Of a stretch of DNA of 64,000 nucleotides, positions 51,247 to 60,737 are shown piece after piece. The stretch spans positions 153,501 through 217,500 of the forward strand of contig NZ_LMPZ01000003.1 in the NCBI RefSeq assembly GCF_001424025.1, given 5' to 3'. The DNA is from Brevundimonas sp. Leaf363 (GTDB lineage: Bacteria > Pseudomonadota > Alphaproteobacteria > Caulobacterales > Caulobacteraceae). The translations under genes were made by a program, and so were the position numbers. The first letter of the stretch is position 1, and each line of letters begins with the position of its first letter. The notes below the pieces were generated by a model that did no database searches, was not told the origin of the DNA, and saw only the letters and a list, made by a program, of their open reading frames with translations.

Positions 51247-51810
51247 ATGACCGACATCGACGACATCTTCGACGACGTGGGCGACCGCGCGCAGGAATTT
51301 CTCAACAGCGAGGGGCGCAGCGCCACGCACGTCTTGGCCGGCGTCGCGCTGACGGTCGGCTTCGCGCTGCTGGCCACCGCGCTGGCGTCCGGCCAGATAC
51401 AGCCGAAGCGCACGATGAAGAATGTGCGTGATCGTGCCATGCCGGTGACCGAAAAGCCGCGCGGCGCCTTCAGCCTGATCCTGCCGGCGGTGTTTTCGGC
51501 CACGACCCTGTCGGCCGTCCGGGTCTGGAACGCCCCGACCAGCCGCGAGCGGTCCCTGGCCATGGGCCTGTGGTTCGCAGCCCAGACCGTCAACGCCATC
51601 TGGCTGGGCCTGCGCCCGTCGTCGCTGCGCAGCCAGATCGCCGCCGCCATGTCATCGGCCGGCCTGGCCGCCGCCTTCGCCTTCGAAGCCCGCAAGCTGG
51701 ACGAGGCGGCCGGCAAGATCGCCGCCCCAACGGGCGCAGGCGTACGCGTGGCCAACTTCATCCACCGCAAGACAGAACAGGCGACGTCCGGTCAGCGTAC
51801 CCTGCACTGA
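51247..51810 (+). CDS. Four-TM membrane protein, weakly TspO/MBR-like
   Basis: Protein of 187 aa. Acidic soluble N-terminus (1-22), hydrophobic helices at about 27-48, 73-93, 103-122 and 129-147, and a polar tail. The order RVWNAP...RSLAMGLWFAAQTVNAIWLGLRP resembles the second half of TspO/MBR proteins (W-x-Q-x3-NA-x-W), but the usual Trp-rich first helices are missing, so this is tentative. ATG 51247 has a strong GAGGGAG 6 bases upstream. Sits between bfr and efp. Confidence 0.7.
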   Translation: MTDIDDIFDDVGDRAQEFLNSEGRSATHVLAGVALTVGFALLATALASGQIQPKRTMKNVRDRAMPVTEKPRGAFSLILPAVFSATTLSAVRVWNAPTSRERSLAMGLWFAAQTVNAIWLGLRPSSLRSQIAAAMSSAGLAAAFAFEARKLDEAAGKIAAPTGAGVRVANFIHRKTEQATSGQRTLH

Positions 51811-51863
51811 GCGGCGCCAGCCTTGCCCTTTTGAGGCCTATCCTCTAGGGATCGCGGCCGATT

Positions 51864-51888
51864 TCGCGCGCTGATGCTCGGCGCGCGA
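51864..51888. other. Hairpin in the efp leader
   Basis: TCGCGCGC / GCGCGCGA, perfect 8-bp stem, 9-base loop, 37 bases before the efp ATG. No T-run follows; may mark the end of the upstream gene or a leader structure. Confidence 0.35.
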
Positions 51889-51925
51889 TCAGGCGTTGCG
51901 CCTCCACCTTTTCAGCGATCCCGAC

Positions 51926-52495
51926 ATGGCCAAAATCAACGGCAACACCATCAAGCCCGGCATGGTCCTGCAGCACAACAACGGCCTGTGGGTCGTGACG
52001 AAGGCCAGCCACGTCAAGCCCGGCAAGGGCGGCGCCTTCGCCAACGTCGAGGCCAAGAACCTCGAAACCGGCAACAAGCTGAACGAACGCTTCCGCTCGG
52101 AAGACAAGGTCGAACGCGTCACCCTGGAGCAGAAGGACTTCTCGTATCTGTATGAGCAGGGCGACGCCCTGGTCTTCATGGACGACGCCACCTACGAGCA
52201 GATCGAACTGCAGAAGGACTGGGTCGGCGAGGATTCGATCCCCTATCTGCAGGACGGCATGAAGGTCGTCATCGAGATGCACGAGGACCGCCCGATCGGC
52301 CTGTCGCTGCCCGATCAGGTCACCGTCACCGTCGCGGAGACCGAGCCGACCGTGAAGGGCCAGACGGCCTCGTCGTCCTACAAGCCGGCCATCGCCGACA
52401 ACGGCGTGCGCATCATGATCCCGCCGTACATGTCGGCCGGCGAGCGCATCATCGTCGACACCTCGACCGGCGAGTACGTCCGCCGCGCGGACTGA
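51926..52495 (+). CDS. efp: Elongation factor P
   Basis: Relieves ribosome stalling at polyproline. Three-domain protein of 189 aa. Domain I carries the tip lysine Lys34 in [10 protein letters not shown], the usual site of lysylation. Domains II and III include [12 protein letters not shown] and the C-terminal [13 protein letters not shown] 51926 chosen; the frame extends 10 codons up. Several gene products here are Pro-rich (32258, 46956), which fits a need for EF-P. No modification enzyme is nearby. Confidence 0.97.
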   Translation: MAKINGNTIKPGMVLQHNNGLWVVTKASHVKPGKGGAFANVEAKNLETGNKLNERFRSEDKVERVTLEQKDFSYLYEQGDALVFMDDATYEQIELQKDWVGEDSIPYLQDGMKVVIEMHEDRPIGLSLPDQVTVTVAETEPTVKGQTASSSYKPAIADNGVRIMIPPYMSAGERIIVDTSTGEYVRRAD

Positions 52496-52510
52496 TCGAA
52501 CCACCATCAC

Positions 52511-52525
52511 CGCCCCTTTGGGGCG
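52511..52525 (+). terminator. Short hairpin after efp
   Basis: CGCCCC / GGGGCG with a TTT loop, 15 bases after the efp stop. No T-run, so weak as a terminator. Confidence 0.4.
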
Positions 52526-52538
52526 ATCCACGAACTTC

Positions 52539-52579
52539 TCCGCATGTCCGGGCTGACCGCCTTGTGAAGGACATGCGGA
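52539..52579 (+). promoter_or_regulatory. 11-bp inverted repeat in the suhB leader
   Basis: TCCGCATGTCC (52539-52549) and its exact complement (52569-52579) flank a 19-base spacer, ending 2 bases before the AGGAG site of the suhB-like gene. Position suggests a leader stem next to the ribosome site, or a dimeric operator. Nothing is known of a regulator here. Confidence 0.5.
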
Positions 52580-52594
52580 CCAGGAGATTCCGCC

Positions 52595-53398
52595 ATGGCC
52601 CTCGCCTCCGCCCTCGTTTCCGTCATGATCGACGCGGTTCGAAAGACCGCCCGACCGATGCTGCGTGATTTCGGGGAAGTCTCGCAGCTGCAGGTGTCCC
52701 GCAAGGGCCCTGGCGACTTCGTCACCGCCGCCGACATCAAGGCCGAGGAGAGCCTGTTCGAACTGCTGTTGAAGGCGCGCCCCGGCTACGGCTTCCTGGG
52801 TGAAGAGCGCGGTATGGTCGAAGGCACCGACAAGTCGCACACCTGGATCGTCGATCCGATCGACGGCACCACCAACTTCATGCACGCCCTGCCCCACTTC
52901 GCCATCAGCGTGGCGCTGGAGCGGCGCGCGCCGGACGGCGCGACCGAGGTCGTCGCGGGCGTCACCTTCAACCCGGTGCAGAACGAGCTGTTCTGGACCG
53001 AGAAGGGCAAGGGCGCCTATCTGAACGACAGCCGTATCCGCGTGTCGGGCCGCCGCGACATGAGCGAAAGCCTGATCGCCACCGGGCTGCCCTTCATCGG
53101 CAAGGGCGGCTATGGCCAGGCGGTCAAGGACGTCCACGCCATCAGCCAGCGCACGGCCGGCATCCGGCGCCTGGGCTCGGCCGCTCTGGACCTGGCCTGG
53201 GTCGCGGCCGGCCGCTACGACGCCTACTGGGAACGCGACCTGAAGCCCTGGGACGTGGCGGCGGGCCTGTTGATGGTCACCGAGGCCGGCGGCGTCATCG
53301 GCGTCATCGACGGCGACGGCGATCCCTACGCCGCCAAGCAGGTTCTGGCCGGCAACACCGATATCGCTCCCCTGGTCCGCAAGGCGCTGTTGGCCTAG
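52595..53398 (+). CDS. suhB: Inositol monophosphatase family protein
   Basis: Mg-dependent phosphatase of 267 aa. Motifs: GDFVTAADIKAEE near 40, GEERG near 69, the signature WIVDPIDGTTNFMHALPHF (about 84-102), and WERDLKPWDVAAGLLMVTEAGG near 213-232, which hold all metal ligands. SuhB-type proteins act on inositol phosphates and can join transcription antitermination complexes. AGGAG lies 8 bases before ATG 52595. Convergent with rlmJ, stops overlapping by 4 bases. Confidence 0.94.
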   Translation: MALASALVSVMIDAVRKTARPMLRDFGEVSQLQVSRKGPGDFVTAADIKAEESLFELLLKARPGYGFLGEERGMVEGTDKSHTWIVDPIDGTTNFMHALPHFAISVALERRAPDGATEVVAGVTFNPVQNELFWTEKGKGAYLNDSRIRVSGRRDMSESLIATGLPFIGKGGYGQAVKDVHAISQRTAGIRRLGSAALDLAWVAAGRYDAYWERDLKPWDVAAGLLMVTEAGGVIGVIDGDGDPYAAKQVLAGNTDIAPLVRKALLA

Positions 53399-54201
53399 GG
53401 CCGCCAGACCTCGGCCCGTCCAGATCCGTCACCCAGCGCCTCGGCGACCCAGCCGCAAACCTGTTCCGACGCCGCCTCGACGCCGGCCGGCGGGTTTACG
53501 AAGACCATCGCGCAACCGTTCATCTTCATCGGATTGGTCAGCGGCCGCAGGCGCGCTTCGGCGGCGACGACGTTCAGGCCCGACAGGCGGCGAATGAAGC
53601 CGTCGAAGGTCTCCATGTCCTTCAGCGGCGTCCAGATCGCGATGCAGGCGGTCGGATCACGGGCCAGGTCACGGGCCGTGTCCGCCGCGCGGATGTAGTC
53701 GTCGGGCCGTTCGAACGGAGGGTCGATCAGCACCACCGGCCCACGGGCCGCGCGCGCTTCCGTCACAACAGCCTCGTAACCGTCCGCCAGCCGGGCCTCG
53801 GCGTTCGGATTCGCGCTGAGGCTGTCGACCAGCAGCGTCTGGACCTCTTCCCGCAGTTCGAAACCGACATAGCGGTCCGAGGGCCTCAGCCGCCGGGCGA
53901 CCAGCAACGGCGACCCCGGGTACAGCCGCGTCTCGCCCCCGCCGTTCAGCGCGGCGACCTCGGCCGCCAGCGCCTCGATCAGCGGCGGCCGACGGCTCGC
54001 AGCCATCAGGCGCTCGACGCCGGCTTCCGCCTCTCGTGAACGCACCGCGTCGCCCGTCAGATCGTAAAGGCCGGCCCCCGCGTGGGTGTCCAGCACGGTC
54101 AACGGTCCAGCGGGCTGACGCTGGTCCAGCAGCCACAACAGCAGGGCGTGCTTGACCACATCGGCGAAGTTTCCGGCGTGGAAGCTGTGGCGATAGTTCA
54201 T
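53395..54201 (-). CDS. rlmJ: 23S rRNA (adenine-2030-N6)-methyltransferase
   Basis: Methylates A2030 of 23S rRNA. The protein has 268 aa. The start MNYRHSFHAGNFADVVKH is the RlmJ signature, TVLDTHAGAGLYDL is SAM motif I, and LIDPPFE is the DPPF catalytic motif. Near normal length of about 280. Divergent from the small gene at 54286. Confidence 0.94.
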   Translation of the reverse strand: MNYRHSFHAGNFADVVKHALLLWLLDQRQPAGPLTVLDTHAGAGLYDLTGDAVRSREAEAGVERLMAASRRPPLIEALAAEVAALNGGGETRLYPGSPLLVARRLRPSDRYVGFELREEVQTLLVDSLSANPNAEARLADGYEAVVTEARAARGPVVLIDPPFERPDDYIRAADTARDLARDPTACIAIWTPLKDMETFDGFIRRLSGLNVVAAEARLRPLTNPMKMNGCAMVFVNPPAGVEAASEQVCGWVAEALGDGSGRAEVWRP

Positions 54202-54285
54202 GCCGCCCAGTCCGATGCGCGCGGCCTCGGGTCAAGCGGAACTCGCCCTCCTAGGCCCGCGTTCGTCGCAAGCCCTTGAAGAGAC

Positions 54286-54633
54286 ATGCCCATGGCCGCC
54301 CGATCCGATCTCAGCGACACACAGCGCACACCGCCGAAGGCGGTCGCCGAGCAGGCCGCCAAGGGGCTGGAATTGCGCAAGGAGCACGGCCGCGGGGGCA
54401 CGGACGTGGGCCGCAGGCGCGCCGAGCAACTGGCCGGCCGCGACACGGTCAGCGAGCGCGACATCAAGTCGATGTACAGCTATTTCGCCCGCCATCAGAT
54501 CGATAAGCGCGGCAAGAACTGGGGCGACAAGGACAAGCCGTCCGCTGGCTACATCGCCTGGTTGTTGTGGGGCGGCGACCCGGGCAAGCGCTGGGTCGAA
54601 GGCCTGCACGGCCGCCTCGAGGGAGCTGAGTGA
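54286..54633 (+). CDS. Small conserved protein coupled to topoisomerase IB
   Basis: Basic soluble protein of 115 aa (or 113 from ATG 54292). It contains KGLELRKEHGRGGTDVGRRRA, SERDIKSMYSYFARHQIDKRGKNW and a Gly/Trp-rich end PSAGYIAWLLWGGDPGKRWVE. I recall similar FFARHEVDK...WGGD blocks in proteins of phage and prophage genes, but cannot confirm this here. Its stop overlaps the topoisomerase start (TGATG), so the two are translationally coupled, suggesting a joint role on DNA. Confidence 0.8.
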   Translation: MPMAARSDLSDTQRTPPKAVAEQAAKGLELRKEHGRGGTDVGRRRAEQLAGRDTVSERDIKSMYSYFARHQIDKRGKNWGDKDKPSAGYIAWLLWGGDPGKRWVEGLHGRLEGAE

Positions 54634-55655
54634 TGGCCGACGGATCGCACAGCTTCGACGCTGCCGCCGAGGTTCCCCAGGGCCTCTCATACTGCAGCGA
54701 CGAGAACCCCGGCCTGACCCGCCGCCGCGCAGGAAAGGGATTCGGTTACACCGACGCGAAGGGCGCCAAGGTCACCGACGCCAAGGTCCTCGATCGCATC
54801 CGCATGCTGGCGATCCCGCCGGCCTGGACGGACGTCTGGATCTGCCCGCGTGCCAACGGCCACATCCAGGCGACGGGCCGCGACGTCAAAGGGCGCAAGC
54901 AGTACCGCTATCACAACGATTGGAGCCGGCACGCGTCGGAGACCAAATTCCACAAGATGCCGGCCTTCGCGCGTGCCCTGCCCAAGCTGCGGGCGCGGGT
55001 CGAGCATGACCTGGCCCTGCACGGGCCGGTGAAGGACAAGGTGCTGGCCACGGCGGTCCAGTTGCTGGAGTTGACCCTCATCCGCGTCGGCAACGCGACC
55101 TACGCCAAGCAGAACCGCAGCTATGGCCTGACGACGCTCAACAAGCGTCACCTGGACGTCGATGGCGCCTCGCTGACCTTCGCCTTTCGCGGCAAGAGCG
55201 GCGTGGAGCATAAGGTCAGCCTGAAGGACAAGCGCCTGGCGCGCATGATGCGGTCGATGCGTGAGTTGCCCGGCCAGCATCTGTTCAAGTACCGCAACGC
55301 CGACGGCGACCTGTGCCCGATCACCTCAGACGACGTGAACGCCTACATCCGCGAGGCGATGGGCGACCAGTTCTCCGCCAAGGACTTTCGAACCTGGGCC
55401 GGCACGGTGTCGGCGGCGCGGGCGCTGCGAGACATGGACGAGCCGACCTCTGCGACAGACGCCAAGCGCAAGCTGAACCTGTGCGTGAAGGCCGTGGCGG
55501 GGTTGTTGGGCAACACGCCCACAGTCTGCCGCGCTTCCTACGTCCACCCCGCCATCTTCAAGCTGTTCGAGGACGGCGAGATCCGGGGCGTTCTACCCGG
55601 GTCGGAGACTCAAGGCTTCGAGAAGGCGGTCGCCAAGGTGTTGGCCAAGGCCTGA
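54633..55655 (+). CDS. DNA topoisomerase IB (poxvirus-like)
   Basis: Relaxes supercoils without ATP through a 3'-phosphotyrosine link. The protein has 340 aa. N-terminal domain with GFGYTDAKG, IPPAWTDVWICP and GRKQYRYH, then a catalytic domain with LIRVGN (first Arg), LTTLNKRH, GKSGVEH, KDFRTWAGTVSAA and nucleophile Tyr303 in CRASYVHPAIF. All family catalytic positions appear present. ATG 54633 chosen for the coupled overlap; GTG 54630 is possible. Bacterial IB enzymes are accessory, unlike TopA. Confidence 0.95.
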   Translation: MADGSHSFDAAAEVPQGLSYCSDENPGLTRRRAGKGFGYTDAKGAKVTDAKVLDRIRMLAIPPAWTDVWICPRANGHIQATGRDVKGRKQYRYHNDWSRHASETKFHKMPAFARALPKLRARVEHDLALHGPVKDKVLATAVQLLELTLIRVGNATYAKQNRSYGLTTLNKRHLDVDGASLTFAFRGKSGVEHKVSLKDKRLARMMRSMRELPGQHLFKYRNADGDLCPITSDDVNAYIREAMGDQFSAKDFRTWAGTVSAARALRDMDEPTSATDAKRKLNLCVKAVAGLLGNTPTVCRASYVHPAIFKLFEDGEIRGVLPGSETQGFEKAVAKVLAKA

Positions 55656-55965
55656 CGCACCGGGCTCTGCCCTGAAAACTCAAGGGCAGCGGCCTCCTTT
55701 GATGCCGGGTCCGTGGCCCTACAGCACCATCCTGAGCCCGTCCACGCCGCCGGAGAATCGTCTACGGCGCGGTGCTCGAGAACCGTGCGGTGACGTGAAG
55801 TGCAAGTATTACAAAGCCTTGCGTAATGGCGCAGAGCGCTCGGCTCGCCTTACCAGGCTGCCATGACCGGCCCTGACAGCGTGGCTGTTGATGATGGTTA
55901 GAAATACCTAGTTGACGGCTGGGAATTCTGAACGCTTTTTGCCCGCCAGATCAATGGAGGGATAC
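55656..55965. other. 310-bp gap before the TonB receptor
   Basis: No convincing gene. It holds a hairpin 12 bases after the topoisomerase stop (CTGCCCT / AGGGCAG, 55667-55689, 9-base loop, no T-run) that may end that unit. The right part is AT-richer than its surroundings, with TTGACG at 55911 and a GGAGGG ribosome site 5 bases before the receptor ATG, so it probably carries the receptor promoter. No Fur-like box was seen. Confidence 0.5.
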
Positions 55966-58359
55966 ATGATCGCCCCGTCGAAGACGCTCGCCCTGAAACT
56001 CGCTTCCGTGAGCGCTCTCGCCCTGTGCTTGGCCGCGCCTGAACTCGCCCAGGCGCAGGTCGCCCAGACCGCACCGCTGGATAACAGCGTCGCCAGTGTC
56101 GGTGACATCATCGTCACCGCCCGCCGCCGCGAAGAGAGCGTCCAGGACGTGCCGATCGCCCTGACCGTCATCAACGAGGAACTGTTGGAGCGGACGGGCG
56201 CATACAACGTCAGCCAGATCAGCCAGGTCGCGCCGACTGTACAGCTTCTGAGCTCCAATCCGCGGAACACGGCCATCACGATCCGCGGCCTCGGCGCCAG
56301 CTATGGCCTTGCCAACGACGGCCTTGAGCAAGGCGTCGGCGTCTACATCGACCAGGTCTATTACGGCCGGCCGGCCACGGCGACGCTGGACTTCGTCGAT
56401 CTGGAGCGCATCGAGATCCTGCGCGGTCCGCAAGGCACCCTGTTCGGCAAGAACACGACCGCGGGCGCGCTGAACATCACGACCCAGGCCCCGTCCTTCA
56501 CGCCGGAAGCCCTGGGTGAAGTCAGCATCGGCGACTACGACTTCCGCCAAGTGAAGGCTTCGGTCTCGGGCCCGCTGTACGGGGACACCCTGGCCGGCCG
56601 CGTCTCGTTCGTGTCCACCCAGCGCGACGGCATGCTCTACAATGTCACTCAGGACGAGCGGCAGAACAGCCAGGACAGCATCAGCTGGCGTGGCCAGTTG
56701 CTGTATCAGCCGACCGAAGACCTGCGCGTTCGCCTCTATGCGGACTACAGCGACCAGACGCCGGAATGCTGCACCCAGGTCTATGTCCGCGTCGGCGATA
56801 CGCTGAAGCCGGCAAACCTGGAGTTCGCGGCGCTGGCGGCAGGTCGTGGCTATGTGCCCAACACCGATCCGTACGATCGCATCGCGGACGTCGACAGCGG
56901 CATCCTGGCTGACCAGATCCACCGCGGCGTTTCGGCCATCATCGACTACGACTTCGGCTGGGCGACGCTGACGTCGGTCTCGGCCTGGCGCTCGTGGGAC
57001 TGGCGTCCGCAGAACGACCGCGACTACACCGCGCTGGACATCACCCGCCAGTCGGCCAACCCGTCCGATCAGGACCAGTGGAGCCAGGAACTGCGGCTGG
57101 CCGGTGGTTCGGGCAACTTCACCTGGGTCGGCGGCCTATACGCCTTCCACCAGGCGGTTGAGACGCACGGCGTCACGGAGTACGGCGCCGACGGCACCTA
57201 CTGGCTGTCGCCCGCCTTCTATCAGGCGAACCTCGCGACCACCGGCCGCGCCACCCTGGACGCCCTGCTGGACGGCTACACCGTTTTCAACGACAGCCGG
57301 ATCGAAACGGACAGCTACGCCGCTTTTGCCCAGGTCACCTGGGACATCACGGACGACCTGCATCTGACGCCGGGCCTTCGCTACACCCGCGAAGAGAAGG
57401 AAGGCGCATACGCCACGACCGTCAGCGGCGGTCTGGCCAATCCGACGCCCGCTCAGTTGACCGCCCGAAACGGCATCGCGCGGCCGCAATCCTACGCCGC
57501 CAGCCTGGAAGACGACGATCTGTCGGGTCAGGTGGCCCTGTCCTATGACGTCACCGACACCTTCCTGGTCTACGGGTCGTGGGCCCGCGGCTACAAGTCT
57601 GGCGGCATCAACATGGCCGGCATCCCGAACCTGCCGGACGGCACGCCGGCGCTGAACAACGCCGTGGTCAAGCCAGAGGTGGTCACCACCTACGAGCTGG
57701 GCATCAAGTCTCAGTGGTTCGACCGTCGCCTGACCACCAACCTGGCCGCCTATCGCACCGACATCGACGACTATCAGGCCAACGTCGTCGACACCGGTCC
57801 GGGCGCCCTGCGCGGCTATCTGGCCAATGCCGAGAAGGTGGAGATCCAGGGCGTCGAACTGGACACCACGGCGCGTCCGAACGAGTTCATCGACCTGTAC
57901 GCCAACGTCGCCTGGACCGACGGCGAATACGCCAGCTTCGCCAACGGTCCCTGCCCGCTGGAGCTGATCGGCACCTCGACCGTGGCGTGCGATCTGTCGG
58001 GCAAGGAACTGCCGGGCGTCTCGCCCTGGGCCGCCGGTGTGGGGACGGAAATCCACGCCCCGTCCAACTGGTTCGGCATCGCAGGCGAGGCCTTCGTCGG
58101 CGCGGACGCCAGCTATCGCTCGAAGTATAACTCCGACGCCGCCGTGTCGCAGTATACCGAGATCGACAGCTACGCGCTGGTCAGCCTGCGCGCCGGCTAC
58201 CGCGCCAACAGCGGCTGGGAAGCCTTCGTCTGGGTCAAGAACGCGTTGGACGAGGACTATCTGCAGTTCGTCTCGGTCCAGGCCGGCAACTCGGGCCTGG
58301 TCATCGGCAACCCCGGCGATCCGCGCACGGTCGGTCTCACCCTGCGCGCCCGCTACTAG
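55966..58359 (+). CDS. TonB-dependent outer-membrane receptor
   Basis: Outer-membrane beta-barrel of 797 aa for energy-dependent uptake. Signal peptide (about 1-28, ending AQAQ), TonB box and plug start DIIVTARRREESVQDVPIALTV, plug domain with LRGPQGTLFGKNTTAGALNI, then a 22-strand barrel ending in the terminal aromatic (GLTLRARY). Strong GGAGGG site 5 bases upstream of ATG 55966; the in-frame extension upstream is untranslated leader. Ligand unknown; the lack of a Fur box and of siderophore genes argues against a simple iron role. Confidence 0.93.
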   Translation: MIAPSKTLALKLASVSALALCLAAPELAQAQVAQTAPLDNSVASVGDIIVTARRREESVQDVPIALTVINEELLERTGAYNVSQISQVAPTVQLLSSNPRNTAITIRGLGASYGLANDGLEQGVGVYIDQVYYGRPATATLDFVDLERIEILRGPQGTLFGKNTTAGALNITTQAPSFTPEALGEVSIGDYDFRQVKASVSGPLYGDTLAGRVSFVSTQRDGMLYNVTQDERQNSQDSISWRGQLLYQPTEDLRVRLYADYSDQTPECCTQVYVRVGDTLKPANLEFAALAAGRGYVPNTDPYDRIADVDSGILADQIHRGVSAIIDYDFGWATLTSVSAWRSWDWRPQNDRDYTALDITRQSANPSDQDQWSQELRLAGGSGNFTWVGGLYAFHQAVETHGVTEYGADGTYWLSPAFYQANLATTGRATLDALLDGYTVFNDSRIETDSYAAFAQVTWDITDDLHLTPGLRYTREEKEGAYATTVSGGLANPTPAQLTARNGIARPQSYAASLEDDDLSGQVALSYDVTDTFLVYGSWARGYKSGGINMAGIPNLPDGTPALNNAVVKPEVVTTYELGIKSQWFDRRLTTNLAAYRTDIDDYQANVVDTGPGALRGYLANAEKVEIQGVELDTTARPNEFIDLYANVAWTDGEYASFANGPCPLELIGTSTVACDLSGKELPGVSPWAAGVGTEIHAPSNWFGIAGEAFVGADASYRSKYNSDAAVSQYTEIDSYALVSLRAGYRANSGWEAFVWVKNALDEDYLQFVSVQAGNSGLVIGNPGDPRTVGLTLRARY

Positions 58360-58368
58360 ATACGAGAA

Positions 58369-58400
58369 CGGCCGGGACGCCTTCGCGTCCCGGCCGCTTT
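58369..58400 (+). terminator. Hairpin terminator after the TonB receptor
   Basis: Perfect 12-bp stem CGGCCGGGACGC and its complement, CTTC loop, followed by CTTTCC, 9 bases after the receptor stop. Strong stem, weak T-run; it lies between converging genes. Confidence 0.75.
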
Positions 58401-58442
58401 CCAAGACTTCCCTCCCCGGAAGACCCTAGCGGCGGCCTGAGT

Positions 58443-59498
58443 TCAGGCCGCCGCCTTTTCCCAGTTCAGAATGACCTTGCCGGACTGACCGGACTTCATG
58501 GCCTCGAAGCCTTCGCGGTACTGGTCGTACGCCAGGCGATGGGTGATCAGCGGCGTCAGATCCAGACCGGCCTTCAACAGGCCCAGCATCTTGCGCCAGG
58601 TCGTGAACATCTCGCGCCCGTAGACGCCCTTGATGGTCAGGGCCTTCAGGATGATCGCGCCCCAGTCGGTCTCCGTCGGCCGCGCCGGGATACCCAGCAG
58701 CGCCAGGCCGCCGCCCATGATCAGGGTGTCGACGCACTGCTTGAACGCGATGGGCGAGCCCGACATCTCCAGCGCCACGTCGAAGCCGACCTTGAGGCCC
58801 AGCTCTTTCATCACGTCGTGCAAATCCTCGCGGGTGGTGTTCACCGTCCGCACGCCCGGCGCCACCTTCTGCGCCAGCTCCAGCCGGAAGTCGTTGATGT
58901 CGGTCAATACCACCGTCCGTGCCCCCGCCTGACGGGCCACCGCCGCCGCCATAACGCCGATGGGGCCCGCACCCGTCACCAGCACGTCCTCGCCCAGAAG
59001 GTCGAACTGCTGGGCCGTGTGAACCGCGTTGCCGAACGGATCGAGGATCGACCCGATCTCGTACGGCACGTCGTCCGGCAGCTCGATGACGTTGAACGCC
59101 GGCGCCGCCACGAATTCGGCGAACGCGCCCTGGCGGTTGACGCCGATGCCGCGCGTTGCCGGGTCCAGGTGGAAGTGGCCGGCGCGGGCGGCTTCCGAAT
59201 TCAGGTCGATGACGTGCCCTTCGGCCGAAACGCGCTGGCCGACCTTCAGCCGGCGATCGACGTCCTTGCCGATGGCGACGATCTCGCCGGCGAACTCGTG
59301 CCCCGTGATCATCGGGGTCGGGACGTTCTTCTGGGACCACTCGTCCCAGTTCCAGATGTGTATGTCGGTGCCGCATACCGCCGTGCGGTGCACCTTGATC
59401 AGAACATCCTCGTCGCCGGGCGACGGAATCGGCGCGTCGATCAGCTCCAGCCCCTCGACGGGACCGGTCTTGGCCAGGGCTTTCATCATCTCGGTCAT
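58443..59498 (-). CDS. tdh: L-threonine 3-dehydrogenase lacking structural-zinc cysteines
   Basis: Oxidises threonine to 2-amino-3-ketobutyrate with NAD+, feeding Kbl. Medium-chain dehydrogenase of 351 aa. The catalytic zinc site is intact (Cys42 in [10 protein letters not shown], His67-Glu68 in GHEFAG), as are the Rossmann motif [13 protein letters not shown] and the Tdh block [11 protein letters not shown]. The lobe that normally holds four structural-zinc cysteines (after GEGHI in E. coli Tdh) instead reads [20 protein letters not shown] (98-117), with none. AGGAG lies 7 bases before ATG 59498; the start overlaps the kbl stop by ATGA. Confidence 0.95.
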   Translation of the reverse strand: MTEMMKALAKTGPVEGLELIDAPIPSPGDEDVLIKVHRTAVCGTDIHIWNWDEWSQKNVPTPMITGHEFAGEIVAIGKDVDRRLKVGQRVSAEGHVIDLNSEAARAGHFHLDPATRGIGVNRQGAFAEFVAAPAFNVIELPDDVPYEIGSILDPFGNAVHTAQQFDLLGEDVLVTGAGPIGVMAAAVARQAGARTVVLTDINDFRLELAQKVAPGVRTVNTTREDLHDVMKELGLKVGFDVALEMSGSPIAFKQCVDTLIMGGGLALLGIPARPTETDWGAIILKALTIKGVYGREMFTTWRKMLGLLKAGLDLTPLITHRLAYDQYREGFEAMKSGQSGKVILNWEKAAA

Positions 59499-60688
59499 GC
59501 GATCACTCCTAACTCGCGGCCCGCCATGGTGAAGGCGGCGACCGCATGGTCGATCTGGTCGAAGGTATGCGCCGCCGACATCTGCGTGCGAATGCGCGCC
59601 TGGCCGCGTGGAACGACCGGGAAGCTGAAGCCGATCACATAGACGCCAAGCTCCAGCATCCGCGCGGCCATCGTCTGAGCCAGCTTTGCGTCGCCCAGCA
59701 TGACCGGAATAATCGGGTGCTCTCCCGGCAGCAGGTCGAAGCCCGCCTGAGCCATCGCGCCACGGAAGCGGCCGGCGTTGGCGAACAGCTGCGTCCTCAA
59801 AGCGTCGCCGTCGGCGCTGGCCGAAACGCGGATCGCTTCCAGCGACGACCCGCACACCGCCGGCGCCAGGGCGTTGGAGAACAGGTACGGCCGCGCCCGC
59901 TGTTTCAGCAGTTCCACGACCGCGCTCGTCGCGCAGATGAAGCCGCCCATGGCTCCGCCCAGCGCCTTGCCGAATGTGCCGGTCAGAAAGTCGATCTTCA
60001 CTCCGTGGTGCGCGAACGATCCCCTGCCCTGCGGCCCCAGGAAGCCGGACGCGTGGCAGTCGTCGACCATGATCAGGGCGTCATACTTGTCCGCCAGGAC
60101 GCGGATATCGTTCAGCCTGGCGATATAGCCGTCCATCGAGAAGGCGCCGTCGGTGGCGATGATGATGTCGCGCGCGCCGTCAGCCCGCGCCGCCTTCAGC
60201 TGGGTCTCCAGATCGTCCATGTCGGAGTTGGCGAACCGGTACCGCTTGGCCTTGCACAGCCGCACCCCGTCGATGATCGATGCGTGGTTCAGACTGTCGG
60301 AGACGATCGCGTCTTCAGCGCCGAGCAGCGGCTCGAACAGACCGCCGTTGGCGTCGAAGGCGGCGGCGAACAGGATGGCGTCCTCAAAGCCTAGGTAGCC
60401 GGCGATCGACTGCTCCAGCTCCTTGTGGATTTCCAGCGTGCCGCAGATGAACCGCACCGAGGCCGTACCGGCGCCCCAACGCGCCTGCGCTGCGATGCCC
60501 GCCTGCGCCACACGCTCGGCGCCCGCCAGGCCCAGATAGTTGTTGGCGCAGAAGTTAAGCACGTCCTGCCCGCCAACGCGGATCTGGGGCCCCTGGCGGC
60601 TTTGAATGATGCGCTCCGGTTTCGTCAGGCCTTGAGCGTCGATGTCGGCCAATTCGGCGCGGATGCGGTGATGAAAGGCTTGCGTCAT
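59495..60688 (-). CDS. kbl: Glycine C-acetyltransferase (2-amino-3-ketobutyrate CoA ligase)
   Basis: PLP enzyme of 397 aa that splits 2-amino-3-ketobutyrate with CoA into glycine and acetyl-CoA. Blocks: [12 protein letters not shown] near 46, [16 protein letters not shown] near 76, [16 protein letters not shown] near 207, and PLP-lysine motif [13 protein letters not shown] near 240. Overlaps tdh (ATGA), forming the kbl-tdh threonine-degradation operon. Confidence 0.97.
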   Translation of the reverse strand: MTQAFHHRIRAELADIDAQGLTKPERIIQSRQGPQIRVGGQDVLNFCANNYLGLAGAERVAQAGIAAQARWGAGTASVRFICGTLEIHKELEQSIAGYLGFEDAILFAAAFDANGGLFEPLLGAEDAIVSDSLNHASIIDGVRLCKAKRYRFANSDMDDLETQLKAARADGARDIIIATDGAFSMDGYIARLNDIRVLADKYDALIMVDDCHASGFLGPQGRGSFAHHGVKIDFLTGTFGKALGGAMGGFICATSAVVELLKQRARPYLFSNALAPAVCGSSLEAIRVSASADGDALRTQLFANAGRFRGAMAQAGFDLLPGEHPIIPVMLGDAKLAQTMAARMLELGVYVIGFSFPVVPRGQARIRTQMSAAHTFDQIDHAVAAFTMAGRELGVIA

Positions 60689-60737
60689 GGCGACGACCTA
60701 CGACCTTTCGCCCCGCGCCGAAACCCCGCCGGACGCC

